Assembly (NCBI RefSeq): GCF_023276435.1
Contig: NZ_JALLPO010000046.1
Coordinates: 1-64,000 of the forward strand
Length of the DNA: 64,000 nt
Direction: 5' to 3'
Origin: Sphaerisporangium perillae
GTDB lineage: Bacteria > Actinomycetota > Actinomycetes > Streptosporangiales > Streptosporangiaceae
The notes below the pieces were generated by a model. That model did no database searches, was not told the DNA's origin, and saw only the letters and a program-made list of their open reading frames with translations. Every line of letters begins with the position of its first letter. Positions within the stretch are counted from its first letter, which is position 1. This document shows, piece after piece, positions 53,268-62,094 of this stretch. The position numbers and the translations under genes are program-made.

Positions 53268-54291
53268 CGAACCTCTGGTCCTGGGCATCGAGACCTCCTG
53301 CGACGAGACGGGGGTCGGCATCGTCCGCGGCCACACGCTGCTCGCCAACACCGTGGCCTCCAGCGTCGAGGAGCACGCGCGGTTCGGCGGGGTCGTGCCC
53401 GAGGTGGCGTCGCGCGCCCACCTGGAGGCGATGACCCCGACCGTCGAGCGTGCTCTGGAGCAGGCCGGCCTGCGCTTCTCCGACATCGACGCCGTGGCCG
53501 TCACCGCGGGTCCCGGGCTCGCGGGCGCGCTGCTGGTGGGCGTCGCCGCGGCCAAGGCCTACGCGCTGGGGCTCGGGGTGCCGCTGTACGGCGTCAACCA
53601 CCTGGCCGCGCACGTCGCCGTGGACCAGCTGGAGCACGGGCCGCTGCCCAAGCCGTCGATCGCGATGCTCGTCTCCGGAGGCCACTCCTCGCTGCTGCTG
53701 GTGCCGGACGTCGCCAAGGACGTGATCTCCCTGGGTTCCACGGTGGACGACGCGGCCGGCGAGGCGTTCGACAAGGTGGCCAGGGTGCTGGGCCTGCCGT
53801 TCCCGGGCGGTCCCCATATCGACCGGGTCGCCGCCGAAGGGTCCGGCATGGCGGTCGCGTTCCCGCGCGGCAAGTACGACGACGGCACCCTGGACTTCTC
53901 GTTCTCGGGGCTGAAGACCGCGGTCGCACGCTGGGTGGAGGCCAAGGAGCGGTCGGGCGAGTCCGTGCCGGTCGCCGACGTCGCCGCGTCCTTCCAGGAG
54001 GCCGTCGTGGACGTGCTCACGCGCAAGGCGCTGCAGGCGTGCGGCCGGTACGACGTGAAGGACCTGCTGATCGGAGGTGGCGTGGCCGCCAACTCGCGGC
54101 TGCGCGCTCTGGCCCAGGAGCGGTGCGACGCCGCGGGAGTGCGTCTGCGGGTGCCACGGCCCGGCCTGTGCACCGACAACGGCGCGATGATCGCGGCCCT
54201 CGGCTCCGAGCTGGTGGCCGCCGGCGTCGGCCCCTCGGACCTGGACCTCCCCGCCGACTCCTCCCTGCCGATCACCACCATCCACGTGTGA
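53260..54291 (+). CDS. tsaD: tRNA N6-adenosine threonylcarbamoyltransferase
   Basis: 343 residues. It transfers the threonylcarbamoyl group to A37 of ANN-reading tRNAs. [14 protein letters not shown] at the start, the metal-binding histidines in NHLAAHVA, and [12 protein letters not shown] and [16 protein letters not shown] are family hallmarks. In many actinobacteria groES follows closely; here about 9 kb of other genes intervene. Confidence 0.98.
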   Translation: MADEPLVLGIETSCDETGVGIVRGHTLLANTVASSVEEHARFGGVVPEVASRAHLEAMTPTVERALEQAGLRFSDIDAVAVTAGPGLAGALLVGVAAAKAYALGLGVPLYGVNHLAAHVAVDQLEHGPLPKPSIAMLVSGGHSSLLLVPDVAKDVISLGSTVDDAAGEAFDKVARVLGLPFPGGPHIDRVAAEGSGMAVAFPRGKYDDGTLDFSFSGLKTAVARWVEAKERSGESVPVADVAASFQEAVVDVLTRKALQACGRYDVKDLLIGGGVAANSRLRALAQERCDAAGVRLRVPRPGLCTDNGAMIAALGSELVAAGVGPSDLDLPADSSLPITTIHV

Positions 54292-54293
54292 CC

Positions 54294-54407
54294 CGACGCA
54301 CATAGCGCGTTGCCCGCGTGCCCTTTCACGCGGTGGGTCTTCTCCTGGTCCGGTGTGTTCGTCTGCTCGGCGCTGCGACGCAGGTAGCGCGTTGTCCGTG
54401 TGCCCTT
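54294..54407. repeat. 32-bp direct repeat downstream of tsaD
   Basis: Copies at 54294-54325 and 54376-54407 agree at 28 of 32 positions (CGACGCA, then TAGCGCGTTG, then GTGCCCTT). They lie 82 bases apart, starting two bases after the tsaD stop, at the edge of the region separating tsaD from groES. There is no gene between them. Confidence 0.6.
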
Positions 54408-54425
54408 CCCTGACGTTAGGGAAGG
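54404..54425. terminator. 8-bp palindrome at the end of the histidine kinase gene
   Basis: CCTTCCCT and AGGGAAGG flank GACGTT; the TAA of the minus-strand kinase gene lies within it. It probably acts as a terminator between convergent tsaD and the kinase. Confidence 0.5.
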
Positions 54426-55531
54426 TTCGGATGAGATCCGTGCGCGAACTGCACGGTGATGGACAAGCCGCCTTGGGGGCGTGCGCTGGCGGTGAGGGTG
54501 GCGTGGTGAGCTTGCGTGACGGCATTGACGATGGCGAGGCCGAGGCCGTAGCCGTCATGGCGGCCGTGACGATCAGGCGCCAGTTTCTGGAAGGCTTGAA
54601 AGAGACGCTGGATCTGGTTGCCGGGGATGACCGGCCCGCTGTTGGTGACCGTAAGGGCCACCTGCGTGCCGGAGGTCCGCGTGGTGACCTTTACGTGCCC
54701 GTCTTCGTGGTTGTGGCGGATGGCGTTGTCGATGAGGTTGGCGACGAGGCTTTCGATCAGTCTCGGGTCCCCGGCCGTCACTGCGGGCGTCAGGTGTTCG
54801 GTTAGGTCGATGCGTCTCTCCGTTGCTTGGTCGCGGCGGGAGGCGATCACTCCTTCGACGACGTGGGCGAGGTTGAGGGTGTCCCAGCGGGTGACGCCGC
54901 GCTCGCTGGTGGCCAGAGCGAGCAGTGCTCGGACGAGCCGCTCCTGGTGTTCGCCAAGAGCGAGGGCGTCCTGGCAGGCCGAGCGCAGGGTGTCGGTGTC
55001 GGCATCGGGGTCGGCGAGAGCGACTTCAAGAAGGGTGCGCAGGCCGGCGAGAGGGGTGCGCAGCTCGTGGGAGGCGTTGGCGACGAAGTGGCGTTGGGCG
55101 TCGAAGGAGGCTTGCAGGCGGGCGAACAGGTCGTCGAGGGTGTGGCCGAGTTCGGTCAGCTCGTCCGTGGGCTCGCCGAGGTCAAGGCGCTGGTGGAGGT
55201 TTCCGGCGGAGATGATTTTGGCGGTGGCGGTGATGGCGCGCAGCGGGTGCAGGAACCGGCCGGCGACGTACCAGCCGAGAGCCAGGGCGATGGGAATCAG
55301 AAGGACCAGGGCGACGGCGGATCCCGTGAGGAGTTGGGGCAGGCTGATCCCGGGCCCGGTTTCGGTGATCGCGCTCGATGAGGGGTGGTCTTTGGGGGTG
55401 GCCGCGTTGATGCTGGCGAGCGGGACGGCGACGAATACGACCACGAAGACCCCGGCGGCGTAGATGCCCGCCGCGTAGGCGAGCGCGAGCCGCGTCTGCA
55501 GGGACCTGCCGGCGAGCGTCTGGGGGGTCAT
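54416..55531 (-). CDS. Sensor histidine kinase
   Basis: 371 residues from ATG 55531, which overlaps the response-regulator stop. Two helices flank a short sensor loop of about 35 residues (LALAYAAGIYAAGVFVVVF and LTGSAVALVLLIPIALALG). Then come HAMP, the phosphoacceptor FVANASHELRTPLAG, N-box NLIDNAIRHN and GYGLGLAIV. The short loop suggests membrane or cell-wall stress sensing, as in kinases linked to ABC exporters. The ABC-2 permease across the divergent region is the likely target. Confidence 0.95.
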   Translation of the reverse strand: MTPQTLAGRSLQTRLALAYAAGIYAAGVFVVVFVAVPLASINAATPKDHPSSSAITETGPGISLPQLLTGSAVALVLLIPIALALGWYVAGRFLHPLRAITATAKIISAGNLHQRLDLGEPTDELTELGHTLDDLFARLQASFDAQRHFVANASHELRTPLAGLRTLLEVALADPDADTDTLRSACQDALALGEHQERLVRALLALATSERGVTRWDTLNLAHVVEGVIASRRDQATERRIDLTEHLTPAVTAGDPRLIESLVANLIDNAIRHNHEDGHVKVTTRTSGTQVALTVTNSGPVIPGNQIQRLFQAFQKLAPDRHGRHDGYGLGLAIVNAVTQAHHATLTASARPQGGLSITVQFAHGSHPNLP

Positions 55532-56196
55532 GACGGTCCGATGCGGTAGCCGCCTTCGCGGATGGTCTCGATCACGGGCGGGTCGCCGAGCTTGGCTCGT
55601 AACCGGTGCATGGTGTGCTTGACGGCGCTGCTGAAGGGGTCGGCGGCCTCGTCCCAGACGCGTTCGAGCAGTTCCTCGGCGGAGATGACCAGGCCGGGTA
55701 CGGCGAGCAGGCATTCGAGCAGGGCGAACTCCCTGGGGCTCAGCTCAAGGCGCCGGCCGGCCCGGAACGCGATACGGCGGGCCGGATCGAGGGTGATGTC
55801 CCCGTATGCCAGGGTGGGCGGTAGCGGCGGGGTGGCGCGGCGGGCCAGGGCACGGACGCGGGCGACCAGTTCGGCGAACGCGAACGGCTTGGGCAGGTAG
55901 TCGTCGGCGCCGAGGCTGAGCCCGTCGACGCGGTCCTCGATCGTGCCGGAGGCGGTGAGCATCAGTACGCGGGTCTCATGGCGGCCGTGGGCGAGTCGCC
56001 GGCAGATCTCGTCCCCGTGGACGCCGGGCAGGTCGCGGTCGAGGATCACCACGTCGTAGCGGGTGGCGGCCAGGCGGTCGAGGGCGGCGGTTCCATCCAG
56101 GACGACGTCGACGGCCATGCCCTCGCGGCGCAGCCCGGTTCCGATGGAGCGGGCCAGGACCTCGAAATCCTCGACGACGAGGACCCTCACCGCCAC
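55528..56196 (-). CDS. OmpR-family response regulator
   Basis: 222 residues from GTG 56196, with another GTG two codons in. The receiver domain has the acidic pair in VVEDFEVL, the phospho-Asp in VVILDRDLPGVHG and the Lys in LPKPF. The winged-helix domain includes ELSPREFALLECLL and TMHRLRAKLGDPPVIETIREGGYRI. It overlaps the kinase gene and probably binds the palindrome upstream of the divergent permease. Confidence 0.96.
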   Translation of the reverse strand: MAVRVLVVEDFEVLARSIGTGLRREGMAVDVVLDGTAALDRLAATRYDVVILDRDLPGVHGDEICRRLAHGRHETRVLMLTASGTIEDRVDGLSLGADDYLPKPFAFAELVARVRALARRATPPLPPTLAYGDITLDPARRIAFRAGRRLELSPREFALLECLLAVPGLVISAEELLERVWDEAADPFSSAVKHTMHRLRAKLGDPPVIETIREGGYRIGPS

Positions 56197-56278
56197 TCAC
56201 CGCCGGTCGTCGTGCGGGCGGGGCGGCCGAACCGGCCGCCGGGTCGAGGTGCCATGGGTTAAACGATGCCAGATCCCA

Positions 56279-56319
56279 GGTTCCAGCCGGGTCGCAGCGG
56301 CTGCGACCCGGCTGGAACC
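56279..56319. promoter_or_regulatory. Perfect 41-bp palindrome between regulator and permease genes
   Basis: GGTTCCAGCCGGGTCGCAG at 56279-56297 and its exact complement at 56301-56319 flank CGG. It lies in the 146-base divergent region, 24 bases before the permease ATG. Candidate roles are a response-regulator operator or a leader hairpin controlling the permease; its position so close to the start would hide the ribosome site if folded. Confidence 0.7.
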
Positions 56320-56342
56320 GGGTGCCGCGTACAACCGTCGGC

Positions 56343-57866
56343 ATGAGTTCATTCACGCCTTACCGATCCAGCCAACGGGCCGGGCAGGACCGTTTCCCTC
56401 AGTTGCTGCGCGCGGAGTGGACCAAGTTCCGCTCCGCGCGGGGCTGGGTGCTCGCCATGGCGGCCTCCGTGCTGGTCACCGTGTCGCTCGGACTGCTGAT
56501 CGCCGGAGGCGCCCGCAGCACCTGCGTGACCGGGAAGGGGGAGGGCCCCTGCCCCGCGCCATTGGTGGGACCCGATGGCACGGCGGTGAAGGACAAGTAC
56601 TACTTCGTGCACCAGCCGCTCAAGGGGAACGGCAGCATCACCGCCCGCGTGTCGGACATGACCGGGCAGATCCGGCTGCCGGACGCCGTACCCGGGGTGC
56701 GCAACATCAAGGAGGGGGTGGTGCCGTGGGCGAAGGCCGGGCTCCTCGTCAGGCAGAGTCTCAAGCAGGGCACACCGTATGCCGCCGTCATGCTCACCGG
56801 AGATCACGGCGTGCGGATGCAGTACAACTTCACCCACGACGTGCCCGGTGGTCCTCACAATGGCCCGCAGTGGCTGCGGCTGACCAGGTCGGGCGACACC
56901 ATCACCGGCTACGAGTCAGACGACGGCAAGACGTGGACCGAGGTCAGCACGGTCAAGCTGACCGGGCTGCCGGAGACGGTCGAGATCGGGCTGTTCGCCA
57001 CCTCACCAGGCGCCTTGTGGGAGATGGCGAAAGCCTTCGCCCAGGCCACCGCCACCTTCGACCAGATCACGCTGCAGGGCGCGAACGGTTCGTGGCGCCG
57101 CGACGACGTCGGCGTCTCCATGGAGTCCGACGGCAAGACCCCGCATCACCCGGGCGGGGTCGTCGAGTCCGGCGACAAGCTCATGGTGACCGGGGGTGGT
57201 GACATCGGGCCCGCCACGGTGGAGGGCGGTCTGCGCGCTGACCTCATGCTGATCGGCGGGGCCGTGGGGCTGATCCCGGTGCTCGTGGTGGCGGTCATGT
57301 TCTTCACGGCGGAACACCGGCGCGGGCTGATCGGGACCGGCCTGCCGGCCGAGCCGCATCCAGCGCGGCTGCTGGCGGCCAAGGCCATGGTGGTCGGCGC
57401 GGTCGCGTTCGTGGCGGGGCTGGTGACCTCGGGGGTCGTGGTCCCTGTCGGCCTGGCGATGTCGCGTGCCAATCAGAACCCGATTCAGCCGCTCACCCTG
57501 GGTACCGAGCTGCGGGTGATCGTCGGCTACGCGGCGCTGACCGCGGCCGCCGCCGTGCTGGCTCTGGGCCTGGCCGCGCTGGTCAAGCGGGCCGTCGTCG
57601 CCATCGGGCTGGCCATCGCGCTGGTCGTCGTGCCCTACCTGCTGGCGACCGCGGGCCTGGTGCCATGGCTGCTGATGATCACCCCTGCCGCCGGGTTCGC
57701 GATCACGCAGAGCGTCCCCACGTTCGCGCATGTGGACGTGGTCCTGTCACTGCTCGGGGGCTATTACCCGCTCCCGCCATGGGCAGGTTTGACCGTGACC
57801 TGCGGATATGCCGCCCTCGCCCTCGGGGTGGCCATAGCCGTACACCGCAGGAAGGCGCCACGTTAG
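56343..57866 (+). CDS. ABC-2 permease with extracytoplasmic ConA-like (DUF1349-type) domain, orphan
   Basis: 507 residues from ATG 56343. A cytoplasmic start (LLRAEWTKFRSARGWVLAM) leads into the first helix. Residues 60-285 are extracytoplasmic and match the ConA-like DUF1349 pattern: GSITARVSDM, WAKAGLLVRQS, PQWLRLTRSGDTITGYESDDG and VEIGLFATSP. Five or six more helices follow (from LMLIGGAVGLIPVLVVAVMF to YAALALGVAIAV). No ATPase gene is adjacent, so it is an orphan or uses a remote ATPase. It is divergent from the two-component system. Confidence 0.88.
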   Translation: MSSFTPYRSSQRAGQDRFPQLLRAEWTKFRSARGWVLAMAASVLVTVSLGLLIAGGARSTCVTGKGEGPCPAPLVGPDGTAVKDKYYFVHQPLKGNGSITARVSDMTGQIRLPDAVPGVRNIKEGVVPWAKAGLLVRQSLKQGTPYAAVMLTGDHGVRMQYNFTHDVPGGPHNGPQWLRLTRSGDTITGYESDDGKTWTEVSTVKLTGLPETVEIGLFATSPGALWEMAKAFAQATATFDQITLQGANGSWRRDDVGVSMESDGKTPHHPGGVVESGDKLMVTGGGDIGPATVEGGLRADLMLIGGAVGLIPVLVVAVMFFTAEHRRGLIGTGLPAEPHPARLLAAKAMVVGAVAFVAGLVTSGVVVPVGLAMSRANQNPIQPLTLGTELRVIVGYAALTAAAAVLALGLAALVKRAVVAIGLAIALVVVPYLLATAGLVPWLLMITPAAGFAITQSVPTFAHVDVVLSLLGGYYPLPPWAGLTVTCGYAALALGVAIAVHRRKAPR

Positions 57867-57886
57867 GTTCCGCCGCCTTGGCGCCG

Positions 57887-59155
57887 TCAGGCGCGGCTCG
57901 GTGCCGGCTCGGGCTCGGAGAGAAGGGCGGCCGGGCGGCGGGGGAGCAGCAGCGGGGTCGCCAGCAGGAGCACGCCGGCCAGGCCGATGGCCGTACGCGG
58001 GCCGAGCAGGCCGCCCAGCACGCCCCAGACGGCCGTCAGGAGCGCGGTCGAGGCCTTGGTCGTCACCGCCCAGGCGGACAGCGTGCGGGCGACCTGGTCG
58101 GTCGCGGTGCGCTCGAGGCGGTACGTGGCGCAGACGGGGTTGAAGACCCCGCAGCAGAAGATGAGCCCAAGCTCGACGCCCATCACCAGCAGCAGTCCTC
58201 CGGTGCCCGGCCCCAGGAAGGCCAGGCCGACGAGCCAGAGCGCGCGCAGCGCCCCGGCCACGATCAGGACCTGGTGCTGCCCGAACCGGGTGACGAGCGG
58301 TCGGGCCAGCCGCGAACCGAGCAGCCCGCCGATCGAGGGTGCGGCGAAGGCGAGGCCGTACTGCCACGGTGCGAACCCGAGTTGGCCGAGCATCAGGACG
58401 GCCAGCAGCGGCTGGGTGGCCATCACCAGGCCGTTGAACAAGGCGGTGTTGAAGAACAGCGGACGCAGCGTCGTGTCGGCGAGGATGTACCGCCAACCGT
58501 CGAGCAGGTCCCCGGCCTGCATGCGTGCGGCCTCCCGGCGCTGGGGCCGCGGCTCCTGGCCGCCCATCACGCCGATGCCCAGGGCCGAGAGCAGGTAGCT
58601 GACCGCGTCGGCCACCACCGTCGCCACCGGACCGAGGAGTCCGATCGCCGCGCCGCCCAGCGGCGGTCCGATGATCGTGGTCGTCCAGGCCGTGGACTCG
58701 AATCGGGCGTTGGCGACCAGCAGGTCCTCGGCCTGCAGCAGCGTCTTCAGGTACGCGCCGGAGGCGGCGCGGAAGGTGATGTCGGCCGCCGCGACGACGA
58801 CCGAGACCAGCAGGAGCTGAAGGAAGGTGAGCACGCCGAGCGCGAACGCGGTGGGGATCGTCAGCAGCGCCGCGAACCGCACCAGGTCCATCGCGATCAG
58901 CACCGGCCGCTTGCGGCGGAACTCCACCCACGGGCCGAGCGGCACCGCCACGGCCGCGCCCACCGCAGCCCCCACGCAGGAGAGCGCGGCGACCTCGGCC
59001 GGTCCGGCGTGCAACACCTGAATGGCGATCAGCGGGAACGCGCCGAAGGCGAGCCACGTGCCGAGCGCGCTGGTCCCGTACGCTCCCCAGAGCCACCCGA
59101 ACCGCCGCCCCAGCCGATGTCCGCGCAGATATCCCAGCCGGTGCCCGCTCCTCAT
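57887..59155 (-). CDS. MFS transporter
   Basis: 422 residues from ATG 59155, behind AGGAGCGTCGGGC; a GTG six codons upstream is less likely. About twelve hydrophobic segments are visible, and EFRRKRPVLIAMDLVRF after the third helix fits the MFS_3 (enterobactin-exporter-like) group. It is divergent from a LysR regulator, the typical layout for a regulated efflux pump. The substrate is unknown. Confidence 0.92.
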   Translation of the reverse strand: MRSGHRLGYLRGHRLGRRFGWLWGAYGTSALGTWLAFGAFPLIAIQVLHAGPAEVAALSCVGAAVGAAVAVPLGPWVEFRRKRPVLIAMDLVRFAALLTIPTAFALGVLTFLQLLLVSVVVAAADITFRAASGAYLKTLLQAEDLLVANARFESTAWTTTIIGPPLGGAAIGLLGPVATVVADAVSYLLSALGIGVMGGQEPRPQRREAARMQAGDLLDGWRYILADTTLRPLFFNTALFNGLVMATQPLLAVLMLGQLGFAPWQYGLAFAAPSIGGLLGSRLARPLVTRFGQHQVLIVAGALRALWLVGLAFLGPGTGGLLLVMGVELGLIFCCGVFNPVCATYRLERTATDQVARTLSAWAVTTKASTALLTAVWGVLGGLLGPRTAIGLAGVLLLATPLLLPRRPAALLSEPEPAPSRA

Positions 59156-59256
59156 GCCCGACGCTCCTCGCACTCACCCGCACAACCGATCCGCGATCGG
59201 AAGCATCAAAGCGCGCACCATAGCCGGGGATCAAACAACCGCAGGACCGCCTGGCC

Positions 59257-59271
59257 ACAACCAACGGTTGT
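59257..59271. promoter_or_regulatory. Candidate LysR operator
   Basis: ACAACC-AAC-GGTTGT is a perfect 15-bp dyad, 18 bases before the LysR ATG in the 133-base divergent region. A further half-site ACAACC at 59235-59240 is exactly 22 bases (two helical turns) away, the spacing expected for a LysR recognition site plus activation site. Confidence 0.6.
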
Positions 59272-59288
59272 ACTCATAGGGTGTCGGC

Positions 59289-60224
59289 ATGGACCTCGAC
59301 ACCGTCCGGACCTTCGTCGCCGCCGCCGACGCGGGGCAGTTCCAGCAGGCCGCCGCCGAGCTGGCGGTCACCCAGCAGGCCGTCTCCAAGCGCATCGCCG
59401 CGCTGGAGCGCAACCTCGGCGTGCGGCTGTTCACCCGCACCCCGCGCGGCGCCGAGCTCACCATCGACGGGCAGGCGTTCCTGCCCCACGTCCGCGAACT
59501 GCTGCGCGTCGCCGAGCGCGCGGTCGCGTCCGTGCGCACCGGCCGCCGTCCGCTGCGCGTCGACATGATCGCCTCGCGCACCGCGGCGTCGGGCCTGATG
59601 CGCGGCTTCCACCGCGCGCACCCCGAGATCGAGCTCGACGTGGTGATGCTGTTCGACATCGAGACGGCCCTCGCCGCCATCCGATCCGGCGCGATCGACG
59701 CCTCCTTCCGCGCCGTCGCCGTGCCCGGCCGGCCCCTTCCCGAGGACATCGAATCCGTCCGGGTGCTCGACGAGCCGCTCCAGCTCCTCACCGGCCCCGC
59801 CCACGCGCTGGCATCCGCCCGGTCGGTGACCGTCGCTCAGCTCGCCGGGCACCGGATCTGGATGCCCGGCATCGTCCCCGGAACCGAGTGGGCCGCCTAT
59901 TACGACGATCTCGTCGCCGAGTTCGGCCTCACCATCGAGGCGACCGGCCCCAACTTCGGCTCCGACGCGCTCCTCGACACCATCGCCGACACCCCGGCCC
60001 TGGCCACCTTCATGGGCGAGCAGACCCGCCTGGTCTGGCCCGCCGGCCACGGCCTGCGCCGCATCCCGGTGACCGACCCGACGCCCGTCTACCCGCACTC
60101 GCTCCTGTGGCATCGCGACAACCCTCACCCAGCGCTGGCCACCCTCCGCGCCCACCTCGCCGCCACAGCGGCCGGCCACGACGCCGTCGGGACCTGGGCG
60201 CCGGACTGGGTGATTCCGCGCTGA
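59289..60224 (+). CDS. LysR-family transcriptional regulator
   Basis: 311 residues. The N-terminal HTH (MDLDTVRTFVAAADAGQFQQ, then AVTQQAVSKRIAALERNLGVRLF) is a clear LysR domain. The effector domain spans about 90-300. It probably controls the divergent MFS gene and itself through the dyad at 59257-59271. The ATG follows a weak site (CATAGGGTGTCGGC). Confidence 0.95.
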   Translation: MDLDTVRTFVAAADAGQFQQAAAELAVTQQAVSKRIAALERNLGVRLFTRTPRGAELTIDGQAFLPHVRELLRVAERAVASVRTGRRPLRVDMIASRTAASGLMRGFHRAHPEIELDVVMLFDIETALAAIRSGAIDASFRAVAVPGRPLPEDIESVRVLDEPLQLLTGPAHALASARSVTVAQLAGHRIWMPGIVPGTEWAAYYDDLVAEFGLTIEATGPNFGSDALLDTIADTPALATFMGEQTRLVWPAGHGLRRIPVTDPTPVYPHSLLWHRDNPHPALATLRAHLAATAAGHDAVGTWAPDWVIPR

Positions 60225-60319
60225 ACGCCGCCGCGTCTGCGATCATCGTGGCCGGATCGACGGACGGTGGCTCGGGGCAGTGGCGTGTGCGGGAGGCGCG
60301 GAGGGCCGTTCGCGGCGGG

Positions 60320-61888
60320 TCAGTCCTTGGTGGTGCGGGCCGGGCGGAGGAGGGCCTCGGCGAGGGCGAGCATGGTCTCTTCCAGGGCGCCGAGCCTCCG
60401 GGTGAGATCGCTGTGGGTGGGCTGGATGATCTGGTCGACGGTCTCGGAGAGCTGATCGCGGTCGGGGCGGGCCCGTACCAGCTCGACCAGCTCGCCCAGG
60501 GGCGGCATGGCGGACGCCGCCTCGGTCAGCCGCTCGTCGAGCCGGTCGAACCGCTTGCCCTGATCGTCGGACTGGGCGCTGATCAGCTCGCCGACGCGCT
60601 TGGGGACCTCGCCGACCTCGAGCAGGGCGGGAAGCTGGCCGACGCGCTGGTTGACGGCCTCCACCCGGTCGTCGACCATCTCGAGCCGCTCGTTGACGTC
60701 CTCGAAGCTCGCGTCGATGGTGCCGAAGCGCTCATCTTGCTTGGCGAGGCGGTCGTCGACTCCGGTGAGGGAGGACTGGAGCGTCTCGATGCGGCCGTCG
60801 ATGCTCTGCAGGCGGACGTCGACGGTATCCAGCCGTCCCTCGACCGCTCCGATGTGGCTGTCGAGACCCGTCTGCCGCCCGTCGAGCCCTTCCAGCCGTC
60901 CGTCGACCCCTCCGAGTCGTGTGTCGAGCCCTTCGAGACGCCCGTCGACCGCTTCGAGCCGTCCATCGAGCCCTTCCAGACGCTCGTCGACCGCTTCGAG
61001 GTGCCCGCCCAGCCCTTCGAGGTGCTTGCCGACGCCTTCGAGATGCCCGTCGACCCCTTCGAGTCGTCCGCTCATGCCCTCGAGCCGGCCGTCCACCGTC
61101 TCCAGGCGGCCGTCCACGCCGTCGAGCCGGGTGTCGAGGCGGGTCTCGGCCTCGGCGAGCTTGGCGGTCATGCCGTCGACCTTGCCGGCGAGCTGCTCGA
61201 CGGAGCCGGTGAGGCGCTCGATGGCCGACGCGAGCGTCTCCTCCAGCCCTTCGGTGAGGTCGAGGACGCTGCCCTCGACCCGCTCGGTGCGCTGCGTGAG
61301 GTCGAGCAGCGCCTTGTCCACCCGGGTGAAGCGGCCGCCGGCGGCCTCCATGCTGGAGTTGAGCTGGCCGAGCCGCCTGGTCAGCTCGGCCAGCCGCTCG
61401 GGCATGCCCTGGCCGCCGTCCAGGACCGCCTGGATGCGTTTGAGGGACTCCGCGACCCCTTCCCGGACGGTCCCGAGGTCGGTCCACAGGCTGGGAAGCT
61501 CGGCGAGGGGTTTGACGCGGTCCCCGACGGCCTCGACGCGGTCGCCGAGCCCCGCGATGCGGTTGCCCACACCGTCGACGCGGTCGCGTACGACCTCGAC
61601 GTGCTGGGCCAGGCCCTCGGCCCATGCCGGAGGACGGGTCGCGAGCTCGCCGAGCCGGCCGTTGACCCCCTCCAGGGCGCCGCTCAGGCCGCCGAGCTCG
61701 CGCTCGCGGACCTCACGGAGCAGCCACTCCATGCCTTCGAGCCGCTGCCGGATCTCGTCGAGCACGGCGCCCTGGGTGCGCTGCTCGTACACGTGGTCCT
61801 GTGCCGCCCTGGCGAGGAGCTCGCGCATCCGGTCGGAGATGGCGGTCTGGCTGCCCGCCTGGAGGAGGGCGTGGTTGGAGTGATCCAC
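60320..61888 (-). CDS. Long coiled-coil protein with about 24 uninterrupted heptads
   Basis: 522 residues from GTG 61888, behind AAGGAG; the longer ORF to 62158 has no such site. There is no signal peptide or membrane segment, so it is probably cytoplasmic. Residues about 254-420 are a run of near-perfect seven-residue units (RLEGVDG, RLEAVDG, RLEGLDT and similar), and the rest is also helical. A Pro-containing break near 85-90 and another near 460 divide it. I recognise no named family; a filament-forming or scaffold role is possible. Its neighbours give no functional clue. Confidence 0.85.
   Translation of the reverse strand: MDHSNHALLQAGSQTAISDRMRELLARAAQDHVYEQRTQGAVLDEIRQRLEGMEWLLREVRERELGGLSGALEGVNGRLGELATRPPAWAEGLAQHVEVVRDRVDGVGNRIAGLGDRVEAVGDRVKPLAELPSLWTDLGTVREGVAESLKRIQAVLDGGQGMPERLAELTRRLGQLNSSMEAAGGRFTRVDKALLDLTQRTERVEGSVLDLTEGLEETLASAIERLTGSVEQLAGKVDGMTAKLAEAETRLDTRLDGVDGRLETVDGRLEGMSGRLEGVDGHLEGVGKHLEGLGGHLEAVDERLEGLDGRLEAVDGRLEGLDTRLGGVDGRLEGLDGRQTGLDSHIGAVEGRLDTVDVRLQSIDGRIETLQSSLTGVDDRLAKQDERFGTIDASFEDVNERLEMVDDRVEAVNQRVGQLPALLEVGEVPKRVGELISAQSDDQGKRFDRLDERLTEAASAMPPLGELVELVRARPDRDQLSETVDQIIQPTHSDLTRRLGALEETMLALAEALLRPARTTKD
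60629..61129. repeat. 21-bp-period coding repeats
   Basis: About 24 degenerate 21-base units, with recurring GTCGA and CTTCGAG words, encode the heptads of the coiled-coil protein. The period in DNA and protein matches exactly, so expansion was by whole heptads. Confidence 0.8.
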
Positions 61889-62094
61889 CGAAAGCTCCTT
61901 CACTCGCGGGCGGTCGGCCGCACAGCGGTGGGGTTGGTCCGGTCGTCTGGCGTGGCGAATAAGGCGGGTAAAACCATCGATCAGGCAGAATCCCGCGCGC
62001 TGGCCAACTGTAGTCGCTCGGCTGGAGACTTTCGGGGCCGACTTTAAAACATCGTGATTCTCGGTAGATTGCCCTGATTTGACATAAGCGCAGG

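Noticed and set aside
54292-54415. Attachment site of a mobile element after tsaD
   Set aside because: The direct repeat is suggestive, but there is no integrase, no tRNA gene and no matching copy at the other end of the block.
57665-62047. 1460-codon plus-strand frame running across four genes
   Set aside because: It runs in another frame through the permease end and the LysR gene and antisense to the MFS and coiled-coil genes, with no motif of its own.
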